Source: Paraniabella hibiscisoli
Lineage (GTDB): Bacteria > Bacteroidota > Bacteroidia > Chitinophagales > Chitinophagaceae
Length of the DNA: 64,000 bases
Direction of reading: 5' to 3'
NCBI RefSeq assembly: GCF_022512515.1
Contig: NZ_JAKWBK010000001.1
Location: forward strand, 2,914,001-2,978,000
Part shown: piece after piece, positions 35,128 through 46,177 of the stretch
Position numbering within the stretch: position 1 is the stretch's first letter
Layout of the letters: each line of letters starts with the position of its first letter
The notes under the pieces: model-generated
Databases searched by the model: none
Seen by the model: the letters and a program-made list of their open reading frames with translations, nothing else
What the model was told of the DNA's origin: nothing
Position numbers and translations under genes: made by a program

Positions 35128-35941
35128 TTCCCCTTGTTCTTCATAGGACTGCGGTTGGGAAAGTAATGTACACGGGCTGCCTGGCTATTTTTATGATGAT
35201 GGCCTCCTGCGAAAAAATAATAGAACTTGAAATGCCTGATACTGAAAAGTTGTATGTGATTGAAGCAGTACTTAGCGACGCAGGATGCAGGGTTAATTTG
35301 TCTCAGACCTTAGCCTTGTCCGATTCCAATCACTACGATATAGTATCCGGGGCGCGTATTACTATAACCGAAGATGGTAAAACACCGGTTCGGCTAACCC
35401 AGGTGAACGGAGGGTATTACAGGGCCGGTATATCAGGTAAGTCTGGCGGGAGTTATGCTTTACGTGTAGAAGCAAATGGCCGTGTGTTCACCTCCACTTC
35501 TGTCGTACCGGCTAAAGTGGCGATCGATACTTTTTATGTTACAGAAAGGCTCTTCTTTGGCAGAACAAGAAAGGTGGCAACCCTGGAGTTTCAGGATCCG
35601 CCGGGCCTGGGTAATGTATATCGCTTTATACAATATGTTAATACTAAAAAGGACAACGGTATCTTTATAACCAATGACCATTTGATAGATGGACGTAAGA
35701 CTGTGTATGAAATGTTGGTTTTTGAAAATGAGGAAGCACCCTGAAGGCTGGGGATCGTATAAGTGTTGAGTTGCAAACAATTACTCCGTTCATGTATCGT
35801 TACTGGTATAGCCTCGATCAGGGTGCGCTGGGACAGAGCCAGGCTGCATCGCCGTCTAATCCTTTAAACCCTTTTGAAGAAGGTGCAGTAGGTTACTTCA
35901 GCACGCATACTATCAGCACACGTTCAACCGCACTCAGGTAG
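35124..35941 (+). CDS. DUF4249 lipoprotein, second copy (one frameshift)
   Basis: About 272 residues, lipobox MMASCEKI. It parallels the preceding protein throughout: LYVIEAVLSDAGCRVNLS, GARITITEDGKTP, YALRVEANG, FQDPPGLGNVYRFIQ, RISVELQTITPFMYRYWYSL. One base is missing near 35742. The similar layout shows a tandem duplication of an ancestral gene. The stop at 35941 is followed by a 382-bp gap. Confidence 0.83.
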
Positions 35942-36323
35942 TTTAATGGGGTGCGTAAGTTTTAGTTGAGTCAGGTGTAAAGCCAGATATGAGCAAAGGG
36001 ACGAAAAGGTAGATATATTTTTGAGAATAGTATATTCGTTTTCCTTTACTTAACAGGGTAGTATTCTTTGCATGATTCAAAAATTGTTATCGCCCGTTTA
36101 TTTCCGGGACAAAATGTAGTATATTCACTAAATAAACAAAAACGATTTTGCCTTCAATGTGCTTTTAGGTATATTTTGAGGCAATCGAACCCTTTAATAA
36201 AATTCAAATTTAAAAGAAAGGTATTATTGACAGAGTTGGAGGAGTTGTTGTATTTTCATTGCACAGAATTCAACTGCATCCTCAACTATAAGCAAATAAC
36301 AGCCATATAGAGATCACCTGAAT
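35942..36323. promoter_or_regulatory. leader of the LacI-family gene
   Basis: A 382-bp gap. The element GGGACAAAATG at 36106 and the palindrome CAAAAACGATTTTG at 36137-36150 resemble parts of the elements at 41252 and 49833, and TTTTGAGGCAATCG follows at 36174. An 80-codon open stretch at 36068-36310 has no family features and I do not count it as a gene. The pieces suggest autoregulation or shared control of the LacI gene. Confidence 0.4.
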
Positions 36324-37328
36324 ATGAAACAATTATCCATTAAAGATATTGCCCGCATCGCCGGTGTTGTACCATCTACCGTTTCTTTTGTTATTAACGG
36401 CAAAGAAAAAGAAATGCGTATCAGCGAAGAAATGGCCAAAAAGATCCGCAAGATTATCAAGGAAACGGGGTACGTGCCTAACCGGTCCGCCGCTAGTTTA
36501 CGCACGGGTAAAACACATGTGATCGGGTTGATTGTTGAGGATATCTCTAATACATTTTTGCGTCGCTTGCTAAAGCTATTGAAGATATTGCTTACCAGGT
36601 TGGATACCGCCTTGTTTATTGCAGTACGGAGAATGATGATAAAAAGGGCACCGAACTAATAAGAATGCTGCACAAGCAGGTAGACGGCTTTATTGTAACG
36701 CCCAGCAGTGGTATGAAAGAAGAAATGCTGAAGTTGAAGAAAGCAAAGAAACCCGTAGTTTTATTGGATAGATACTTTACAGATGTGGATATTCCTTCTG
36801 TATTGGTAGATAATAAAAATGGGATTCACTCAGGAGTACAGCTACTGGTAGATAAAGGGTATAAAAGAATAGCTTTTATAGTAACGGCATTAGAACAGAT
36901 GCAGATGCAGGACCGCCTGGATGCGTTTAAAACAAGTGCCAAAACGCACAAGCTCCTGTTTCCTGAATTGATCCTGGAGCTCCCTTTTGCAGCAGAAGAA
37001 GACGCCTATGAAGAGGGGATCAAAGAATTCCTTAGCCGCAACCAGGATGTTGACGCTATTTTTTTGCAACGAATTATCTTGCCATACAGGGCCTTAAAGT
37101 ACTGCAGGATTTGAAGTGGAAAATCCCATCCCGCGTAGCGGTGCTCTCGTTTGATGATCACGAGATATTTAAACTGTATACGCCGGCCATTACATCTATC
37201 AGTCAGCCCATTGCAGCAATAGCCCGGGAGGGTATTGAAAATCTGAAGTTGCAAATGAGCGCACAAAAATACCGGCTGTTAAAGAACTGCTGCTTCCGGC
37301 AGAGCTGATCGTTCGCAAATCTGTTTAA
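36324..37328 (+). CDS. LacI-family transcriptional regulator (three frameshifts)
   Basis: About 335 residues: N-terminal LacI helix-turn-helix (SIKDIARIAGVVPSTVSFVI, hinge RSAASLRTGKTHVIGLIV) and a periplasmic-binding-like sensor domain (HKQVDGFIVTPSS, PVVLLDRYF, AVLSFDDHEIFKLYTPAITSISQP). Breaks near 36556 (T5), 37064 (T7) and 37266 (A5) each lack one base; restored C-terminus is PAVKELLLPAELIVRKSV. It converges on the response regulator with a 4-nt overlap of stops. The effector sugar is unknown; candidate operators are the TCAAACGWTTGA palindromes at 4901, 5042 and 28914. Confidence 0.88.
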
Positions 37329-38101
37329 GCAGATTTGTATGTTTTTTTGATATACTCTGATGGCGTCATTCCAAAATGTTTTTGAAAGTTCCTTCCCAGC
37401 TGGGTTACGGAGCTATAACCAACAGCATCTACTACCTCATTTAAGCGCATGTTTTTCGTGCTCAATATCTCTATCGCTTTTTTTAACCTGGTAAGATTGA
37501 TGATTTCCGCCGGCGAAAGATCCGAAAGAGAATTTATTTTCCGGTACAGGCTTGTCCGGCTCATATTCATGCATTTGGCTAATAGTGGTACGTCCAGGTC
37601 CGTGTCAGCCATGTTCTCGTAAATGTGGCGCTCTAGTGTTTCCAGGAACGACTTATCTATTTCATTAGAAGCCATGCTGGTAATCTGCGCAGTTGGAGAC
37701 TTAATAAAGTAAGACTTTAGCCGGTCCCGGTTCATTAAAAGGCTTTTGATCTGGGCCACCAGGAATTCCATGGAGAAAGGCTTTTCTACATATACGTCAG
37801 CACCAACATCCAATCCTTCAATTTTAGACTGCAAAGTATTTTTTGCGGTGAGTAATATAATGGGGATATGGCTGAATTCATAATTGGATTTGATCTTTTC
37901 GCAGAGCTCAAAACCATTCATTTCCGGCATCATTACATCGCTGATGACCAGGGTGACGGGATGTTCTTCCAGTAACGCCAGCGCTTCGATGCCATTTCGT
38001 GCGCAAACTATGGTATAGTCCTGCTGAAGTGTATCGGATAACATGAACAACATGTCTTCGTGGTCGTCTGCGATCAGTATGGTTTTCTTATTATGACTCA
38101 T
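37325..38101 (-). CDS. response regulator with AraC-type DNA-binding domain (HTCS output half)
   Basis: Intact 258-residue protein: receiver domain (KTILIADDHEDM, phospho-acceptor Asp in LVISDVMMPEMNG, Lys in VYVEKPFS) joined to an AraC-type helix-turn-helix (AKCMNMSRTSLYRKINSLS, VGYSSVTQLGRNFQKHFG, SPSEYIKKTY-like end TPSEYIKKTY). Normally the receiver and AraC parts of a Bacteroidota hybrid two-component system are fused to the kinase; here the gene overlaps the kinase gene by 11 nt in another frame. In that direction a single extra base, not a lost one, would be needed to fuse them, and an in-frame TAG lies just upstream of its ATG, so I take the split as real. Confidence 0.9.
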   Translation of the reverse strand: MSHNKKTILIADDHEDMLFMLSDTLQQDYTIVCARNGIEALALLEEHPVTLVISDVMMPEMNGFELCEKIKSNYEFSHIPIILLTAKNTLQSKIEGLDVGADVYVEKPFSMEFLVAQIKSLLMNRDRLKSYFIKSPTAQITSMASNEIDKSFLETLERHIYENMADTDLDVPLLAKCMNMSRTSLYRKINSLSDLSPAEIINLTRLKKAIEILSTKNMRLNEVVDAVGYSSVTQLGRNFQKHFGMTPSEYIKKTYKSA

Positions 38102-41100
38102 TATTAGTAGGGATGTTAATATCTACACTGCTTATTTTCAATGGGAAAGCTACAGAAAAAATATTCATATTGTTCACTACCTTGTATTCCATTTTTCCCT
38201 GGTGCAATTGAACCAGCGAATGAACCAGCGAAAGTCCGATGCCAGAGCCTCCCACACCTTTATGGTAGTGTCTTACAAAAGGCTCGAAAATATGCTCCCT
38301 CATTTCCTTGGGAACCGTTTCCCCGTCATTGGTAATATAAAACCTTACAAGGTTTAGTGTTTGATCAATTTCTAAATCTATACGAACCTGTTGCTCACAA
38401 TACTTGATAGCGTTATCGATCAGGTTGCTGATGATTTTTACCAATGCTTCTTCATCAGCAGCTATGATGATGTTGCCGGAAGGAGGAGTAAAATGGAAAC
38501 TGATGTTTTTTTCTGCAATAGCCGGGGAGAAGGAATGTACCAGTTTTTCGGTTACCGCAAATATATTCAGTTCAGTAAGAAACAGGTGATAATGTTCTGT
38601 TTCAATTTTTCTGAAATCAAGTAACTGGCGCGTGAGTTCCAGTAGCCGCTCTGTATTGCTGTTCATGATTTGCAGGTATTGTTGCAGGTGTGGCGCATTC
38701 GTTAGCGCAGCCGTTATCCGTTCCAGCGGAAGTTTGATAAGGGTAAGTGGTGTTTTTATTTCGTGAGTGATATTGGTAAAAAATCCATTTTGGACTGGTA
38801 GAGTTCTTTTTCTTTATTTAATGTAAACACATTCATTTTATAAAGTTGTTTCTCTTTCTGGCGTCGGGCATAATAGTTTAAGCCTGCAACAATAATCGTG
38901 ATAGCAAGCATAACATAGAAGAAGTAAGCAAATGATGACTTCCAGAAAGGAGGGAGTATCTCAATCAATAGTGTCTTTTTATTAGGCATCCATTCGCCAT
39001 TGTTATTGGTAGATCTGACGCTTACCTGGTATCTGCCGGGCGATAAATTGGTAAAAGTGATCTTCCGGCTATTGCCGATTGGGAACCAGGCTCCATTATT
39101 AATTTTATAGGCGTATTCAATATTGATAGGGTCTGTGTAATTAAGAGCTACATAATCGATATTAAAAGTTGACTGGTTATAAGCTAGCTGGATATAGCCT
39201 TTATTGATCAATGGAATATCATCTTTCGATCCGGCAGAAGAAGCCGCCGCTCCCAATTGTTGTAACCCGGTCATGTAGAGTAAAGGAATATATGGAGTAG
39301 GCCGGTGCTGGGCCGGATTAAATTTTATCAGGCCCTTAATACTCCCCAGGTAGATCTGGCCATCGGCGTCTTTAAATGCAGACTGGTAGTTAAACTGGTT
39401 ATTAAGTAGTCCATCATATTGCCTGAAGGTTTTGATCTTTTTGAACTTTCTTCCAGCAAAGCAAGCCCGTGCGATGTGGGAATCCAGTAATTGCCGGCGT
39501 TATCTTTAATGATGCTGTAAACGATATTGCTGGGTAAGCCCTCGTCCTGGCTATAGTATCGAAAAGTATGGCTTTTTAAATCGATATTAAAAAGCCCGTC
39601 AATAGTGCATACCCAAAGGTGATCGTTCTTGTCTGGCATCAGGTACAGTATGCGGGTGCGCCCCAGTTTGTTTGCTGTGTCTGAAGAGAGCTTTAAAGAT
39701 GCAGTATCTTTATTGTTGAAATAGAACAGTCCTTTATTATGTGTTCCTACCCATACAATACCCTTTTCGTCCAGGGTTATGGCCGAATAAAACGCATCAA
39801 CGGGAAGGGCTGTCACAGGATGAAATCTGCCTTTTGCTACATCAAATTGAAACAAACCATGTGCGGTGCATATTAGTATCCGTCCGTCGTTCATTTGCAG
39901 TATTTTGTTGATAAAATTACTTTTCAGGTCGTAAGGCCCCGGACCAGCGCGATAATGGCACGTCACTTTTCCGCTGGGAATATCCATAATATCAAGGCCA
40001 TGCTCAAAAGTTCCGACAAGTAATTGGTTACCGGTTGCCAATAGTCCGTGCACGTTAGTACTGGAAAGCCCGTTGGTAACATCTGGAATGTGACGGGTAA
40101 ACATATTTTTTAAGGGATCATACATTGTAAGCCCACCATCTTCCGATCCGATCCATAACCGGCCCGAGTGGTCCCGGGTAATCTCCCGAATTGCATTGCC
40201 GCTCAAGGAGTGCGGGAGGGCTGTGGGGAAGTACTTTTCGAAGGTCAGCGCAGTATTTGCCAGGTAATTAACCCCTCCGAAATAGGAGCCGATCCATACA
40301 CCTCCTTCGCGATCCTTACATAAGGCATATAGCGCATTGTCGGAAAGCGAAAATGGATTCATCGGTTCCTTATGGAGGCTCCTGTATGTTGTGTTGACGG
40401 GGTTATAGATATACAGGCCATCTTCTGTGCTTACAAAAATACTGGTGTCGGAAACCTGGAGTATGTTGCGCACGAAAACTGTCTTATCGGTATTTTTTCG
40501 TGGATCAGGTGCTTTTTTTTTGAGTAGCCAGGTTAAATTCCAATAAGCCCTCCCTCGAAGAACCGATAAGCAGGCGGTTGTTTTTGGAAAGGCAAATGGC
40601 TTCAATGCTATTTTGCAAATGAAAAGGGAGGGGATAGATGGTTGCCTGTTGATGATGTACGTAAACAATGCGGCCGTCCGCGGAACCGGCCCAGATACCG
40701 CCCCTGGGATCTGCGGTAATTACCGATACCTGAGCAATACCGGGGATGTATTTTTTCAATAGCTTCTTCTGTGCGGAATGGTAGTAGAATAGCTCATCCC
40801 TGAATATAAACCAGAGCTGTCCCTCTGTATCACTGCAAATACTTCGTACCGGTCCGTCTTCCATCGAAAACGGATGTTGAAATTGATCAAGGTCTATATT
40901 ATACAAAGCAATGCCTTTTTCGGTACCCACCCATATGCGGTCTTTCTTGTCTTCGTAAAGACAGTATACCGAATTGCTTTTGAGGCTATGCTTTTTGTTT
41001 GCCTGGTGGCGGTATACCTTAAAATTATTCCCGTCAAACCGGTTCAAACCCTCCGAAGTGCCCAGCCAGATAAAGCCATGGCTGTCCTGCAAAGCTGCAA

Positions 41101-41221
41101 TTACGGTGTTATTGGACAGGCCATCTTCCACTTCATAATGTCTGAAGTAAAATGGTTGTGCTTTTAAGCCGGCAGTGCTGTAAAGGCAGGCAAACAAAAT
41201 CGGGATAAAAAATCTCATCAT
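38091..41221 (-). CDS. two-component sensor kinase with Reg_prop propeller (HTCS input half; three frameshifts)
   Basis: About 1043 residues. Signal peptide 1-21, then periplasmic two-bladed propeller repeats (GLSNNTVIAALQDSHGFIWL, IWVGTEKGIALYN, RLWIGSEDGGLTMYD, WVGTHNKGLFYF, VWVCTIDGLF-like HLWVCTIDGLFNI), a Y_Y_Y domain (YAYKINNGAWFPIGNSRKI), a transmembrane helix (YFFYVMLAITIIVAGLNYYA), the histidine H-box ITHEIKTPLTLIK, N-box SNLIDNAIKYC and G-box GVGGSGIGLSLVHSL. Breaks: near 38790 and 39438 (one base lost each) and near 40513, in a run of nine A, where the frame change needs two lost or one gained base. It senses a glycan fragment in the periplasm and should phosphorylate the regulator encoded next. 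Confidence 0.88.
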
Positions 41222-41536
41222 CAGGCAGTAATTACAATATGTTCCAAAATTGGTACAATTTGATGATATTTTGAGACAAAATGAAAAATCGTTTTTGCTA
41301 TAGTAGAATATCTTTACCCCTGTTTGCCAGATGATGAATTTGATTTAAACCAGAATTGGCCATTGTGAAAGAAGCATAACAGATGCCAGCAACGATGCTT
41401 TAAAAATCTGCAAACTTTAAGATCCATAAACTGATCCAACAGCGCCTGTTTGGTAACGGGAGTGATAGGCGCGCTAAGAAGCCTGCAAAGCTGCGGGAGG
41501 ATAGGTTTTAAAATTGTATTAATAAACAACTGTCAT
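41222..41536. other. divergent gap between HTCS and TIG-SusCD operon
   Basis: A 315-bp region. Its HTCS-proximal part carries the 41252-41316 element described separately, oriented toward the TIG-SusC operon. The remaining 220 bases before the ATG at 41537 look like a long untranslated leader; I see no gene in them. Confidence 0.5.
41252..41316 (+). promoter_or_regulatory. candidate HTCS-controlled promoter, copy 1
   Basis: GGTACAA at 41252 and GAGACAA at 41273 (21 bp apart, two helical turns), then GAAAAATCGTTTTTG at 41283-41297, an 11-bp gap, and TATCTTTA (a Bacteroidota -7 element, TAnnTTTG-like) at 41309-41316. The same pieces occur with identical spacings at 49833-49897. It faces the TIG-SusC-SusD genes, leaving a 220-nt leader. 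Confidence 0.62.
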
Positions 41537-42944
41537 ATGAAACGAAATGTCTTATTGCATTTTAAGTGCTTATGGGCGATGCTAGTTATATCTTTTATTG
41601 CGTTTGCCTGCAAAAAAGATGCTGCACCCAACGAATCTAAAGCGTACGATCCATCCGAAAAGGTGGCTGTAATGGATTTCTTCCCGAAAACCGGAGGTGG
41701 CGGACAACAATTTGTCATTTATGGAAAAAACTTTGGAAATGACAAATCCATCGTATCTGTAACGATAGGCGGTAAACGAGCCACTGTGATTAGTGTGCAG
41801 GACGAAGCCATATACTGTATTATTCCAGACAGGGCATATACAGGTGAAATAGAAGTTAAAGTTGGAACGAATGCCAATCAGCAGCTTGCCGGAGCGAGTG
41901 AAGTTTTCAATTATCAAAAAGGATGGTGGTAACTACCCTGGCCGGCAAAGAAGATGAAAGGGGGAACTACAATATAAAAGACGGAACTTTTGCCGATTGT
42001 GGTGGTTTTTTAAACCCTTCGTGGCTAACCTTCGATCCTAAGACCCCTGGTATGTTATATATGGGACAGGATGGGGGCGATGTAAGGCTGTTGAATTTTA
42101 AAGACAGTGTAGTTACAACACCAATTACAAGGGGCTTGGGTGGCTGGAATCGCATCAGGACAATTGATTTTTCGCTGGACAAAAATTATATGATTATTGC
42201 TGATGACCAGGGTGACGTGAATGGCAAATCTGCTTCTATCTTATCAAGGGCAAGCGGTTTTAAAGATCCCAAAGTCATCACATCCTATAAGCAATGTAAC
42301 GGAGCATCTGTACATCCTATAAATGGTGAACTTTATTTTAACAGCTACGAAAAGGGGCAGTTTTACAGGTTTGACCTGAACAGTTATATAGCTGGTACTA
42401 ATCTTGGTATTAAAGATTACCAGCTGCTGTTTTTAATCCAGGACAACGACTGGGAGTTCAATATAAATATTGCGCCAACCGGAGACTATGCTTATATCAT
42501 CGTCATCAACCAGCATTATATATTAAGAACGGATTATGACTGGGGTAACAAAACTTTTACAACACCTTACGTTGTTTGCGGGCAACCGCGAACCCCGGAG
42601 TGGGTTGATGCTGTAGGCACACAGGCCAGGTTGAGAAATCCGTACCAGGGGTATTTGTAAAAAATCCAGACTATGCAGGTAAAAAAGATGAGTATGATTT
42701 TTATTTTACCGAACAGCACAATCATGATATCCGCATACTGACACCCGAAGGAAAGGTTACCACTTTTGCGGGAAGAGGCAGTTCCAGTATTAATTCTAAT
42801 CCGTATGGCCTTATTAATGGCGGGCTTCGCACAGAAGCCAGGTTTGATCAACCCAAAGGTTTGGCTTATGACGCAACAAATAAGGCGTTCTATGTGGGTG
42901 ATGTTGAAAATCATTGTATCCGAAAAATTTCACTAGAAAACTAA
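41537..42944 (+). CDS. IPT/TIG-domain, NHL-repeat lipoprotein (two frameshifts)
   Basis: About 469 residues; lipobox SFIAFACKKD. An N-terminal IPT/TIG Ig-like domain (VMDFFPKTGGGGQQFVIYGK, SVTIGGKRATVI) leads into an NHL-type beta-propeller (VVTTLAGKEDERGNYNIKDG ... RFDQPKGLAYDATNKAFYVG, ENHCIRKIS). Breaks near 41919 (A5) and 42647 (GGGG) take one base each. Start is ATG 41537, giving the lipoprotein signal. First gene of the SusC/D operon, 12 nt before SusC; it is probably a surface glycan-binding protein of the complex. Confidence 0.83.
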
Positions 42945-42956
42945 AATATTATTGCT

Positions 42957-45900
42957 ATGAGGATATCGTTAATGAGAAAAGCGTTAGCTTTTTTCCTGCT
43001 GCTTTTTGCCACTATGGGTGCATTTTCCCAAAACAACCGAATGACAGTTTATGGAAAAATTAGAGATAAAGAAAGCGGTGAGCCTTTGTCGGGAGTAAGC
43101 GTCTCTGTAATTAACACAGCTGGATTAGGTACCTTTTCAACAAAAGAGGGGCCTACTCCATAAAAGTTGAAGTATACCACAAGCTGTTGTTTTCGTCAGT
43201 GGGCTACGACACCGTACAAGTACAGATTACTAACCAGGATACTGTCGATGTGTTGATGCAGAAGTCAAGCAATAATTCAATGGACGAAGTTGTAGTTACG
43301 GCAGTTGGTATTCAGAAGAAAAGTAACGTTACCGGAGCGATCACAACAGTTGATATGGAAGCGATTGGAAAAACATCTCCCAGTGCGAGTATCGTAAATT
43401 CCTTTGCAGGTAATGTTCCCGGCATTATGGCTATGCAAACTTCCGGTCAGCCCGGAAAAGATATTTCGAATTTTTGGATCAGAGGTATCTCTACCTTTGG
43501 TGCCAGTAATGGCGCTTTAGTGCTGATAGATGGATTTGAGAGGGATATTAACGAAGTTAGCATTGATGATATTAAGTCAATCTCGGTACTTAAAGATGCT
43601 TCTGCCACGGCGATGTATGGATCCAAAGGTGCCAATGGTGTTGTGTTGATAACCACAAAACACGGAGGTGTTGGCAAAACCAACATAAATGTCAAAGTGG
43701 AATCCTCTTATAACGCCCGCACTATAACGCCCGAATTTGTTGATGGTAACACCTATGCCAGTTTAATCAATGAAGCGCAAATAACAAGAAACCGTGCGCC
43801 CATATATAGTCCTGTGGAACTGGAACTGTTCCGTTTAGGTCTTGATCCGGATTTGTACCCAAACGTAGATTGGACGAACCAAATATTAAAGGATGGCGCC
43901 CCGACATACAATGCGAATCTCAGGCTGGATGGTGGCGGTACTACAGCCCGGTACTTTGTCTCCCTTGGCTTTTTAGACGAAAAAGGCATGTATAAAACAG
44001 ACCAGTCAATAAAAAATGACTATAATACAAATGCCGATTTTAAAAGGTGGACATACCGGCTAAATACTGATGTGAATGTAACAAGAACAACTGTACTGAA
44101 ATTAGGCGTATCGGGCTCCCTGAGAAAAAGGAACAGTCCTGGTTTGGGCGATAATGATATATGGGGAGAATTATTTGGATATACTCCCGTTCGCACACCA
44201 ATTTTTTATTCTAATGGATATGTTCCTGCTGTAGGTACAGGTAATCAAACTAATCCTTGGGTAGCTGCTACCCAGACTGGTTTTAATGAAACCTGGGAAA
44301 ATAACATTCAGACAAACCTAACGGTAAATCAGGATCTGAGCTTTATTACAAGAGGGTTGAAATTTGAAGGAAGTTATGGTTATGATACCTACAATTCAAG
44401 TACCATCGAACGCCGTAAATGGCCGGAACAATGGAGAGCGCAACGATTGAGAGATATTAACGGCAATCTGGTTTTTACCAATATTTCCGGGCCCAGGGAG
44501 CTGGCGCAGACCAGTAGTTCTGGAGGTAGCCGCAGGGATTTTATCATTGGTTTGCTGAGCTATTTCCGATCAATAAAAAATAATCATAACATAAATCTGG
44601 ATGCGAGGTTCACACGTGAAGCTAATACATTTACGCAGAATTTGGGAACCGATATAAAGATGGGAATGGCAAAAAAGAACCAGGGGATTGCAGGACAGGC
44701 CGCCTATAACTGGAGAAATAAATATTACGCAAATTTCAATTTTGGTTATACCGGATCTGAAAATTTCGCAGCAGGGCATCAGTATGGTTTATTCCCCTCC
44801 GGTTCGGTTGCCTGGAATATCGGCGAAGAAAATTTTATTAAAGAAAATTGGCAGTGGGTTAATTTTTTAAAGTTCGCTACTCTTATGGTAGGGCCGGTAA
44901 CGATAATTTAGGGAATAACAGGTTCCCGTATTTATATTCAATAACTGAATTTAAAGATGCTAACAACAACCCCGTTGGTGGCTACGACTGGGCAGAGTTT
45001 GGCACCAATAGAAGGTTTGGAGGATTGGGATTTTCACAGGTGGCCTCACCATTCGTGACCTGGGAAGTGGCGACTAAGCAAGATATTGGTTTGGATTTGT
45101 CGCTTTGGAAAGATGCTTTTTCATTGATTGTAGATGTCTTTCAGGATGAACGTACGGGAATTTATATGCCGAGAAACTTTTTGCCTGGCTATGTTGGCCT
45201 TACAAGTACACCCAGTGCAAATGTAGGCGCGGTTCGTTCTAAAGGTATAGACGGGAGTGTAAAAATACAGCGAAACTTTAATAGCGTTAATGTAACCCTT
45301 CGCGGTAACCTCACCTATAGTAAAAATGAGATAATGGAACGGGACGAGCAGCAAAGCGTGTATGCTTATCAGATGCAGAAAGGCTATCGGGTTAATCAAA
45401 CAACCGGTTTAGTTGCCCTGGGTCTGTTTAAAGATTACGAGGAAATTCGCAATAGCCCCACGCAAACTTTTGGAGCCTATCAGCCGGGAGATATAAAGTA
45501 TAAAGATGTAAATGGAGACGGTATCATTAATAATGATGACATCGTTGCCATTGGCTCTACCAGTACCCCTAATTTAATATATGGTATGGCAGCGTCTGCT
45601 AGTTGGAAAGGCTTAGATCTGGGCTTACGGTTTCAGGGGGCTGGTTCGTCCAGTTTCTTTATATATGGAAAAACAGTTTATGCATTTAGCGAAGGCGAAT
45701 GGGGTAACATTCTTAAAGGCATGGTTGAGAATAGATGGATATCGGCAGATATTTCCGGAGATCCCGCAACCGAAAATCCTAACGCCCCTTATCCCAGGTT
45801 AAGTTACAATGGAAACAGTAATAACTATCGGGGCTCCACTTATTGGTTACGCGACGGGGCATATTTAAGGCTCAAAAACGTAGATATTGGCTATACACTT

Positions 45901-46073
45901 CCTAAAGTAATGCTTAATAAAATTCATATGAGCAGCGTTCGCTTGTATTGTATTGGCACCAATATATTAACCTGGGCGCCTTTCGATTTGTGGGATCCGG
46001 AAACTGCAGACCCTAGGGGGAAACTTATCCTTTACCCAGGTCAGTAACTGTGGGGTTAACAATCGGCTTATAG
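42957..46073 (+). CDS. SusC/RagA-family TonB-dependent transporter (three frameshifts)
   Basis: About 1039 residues: signal peptide (MGAFSQ end), carboxypeptidase-regulatory-like domain (MTVYGKIRDKESGEPLSGVS), TonB box and plug (MDEVVVTAVGIQKKS, ISNFWIRGISTFGASNGALV, ISVLKDASATAMYGSKGANG) and barrel ending YPLPRSVTVGLTIGL. Breaks near 43150 (GGGG), 44869 (A4) and 46020 (GGGG) each lack one base; the last one moves the stop to 46073. It imports oligosaccharide handed over by SusD through the outer membrane, powered by TonB. Confidence 0.92.
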
Positions 46074-46177
46074 CATAAAATGTATTTTGATGAAATGAGC
46101 CAATACTCCGCTGCGTATTCAAATTGATAACTATTGGCTACTTCCATCTAACAGATAATAAATATAAAATTGTCCAG

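Noticed and set aside
36068..36310. 80-codon open stretch before the LacI gene
   Set aside because: No family features, no clear signal or ribosome site, and it overlaps the likely regulatory motifs; probably chance.
37325..38101. The receiver-AraC gene as a frameshifted part of the kinase gene
   Set aside because: Fusing them needs an extra base, unlike the other breaks, and an in-frame TAG precedes its ATG.
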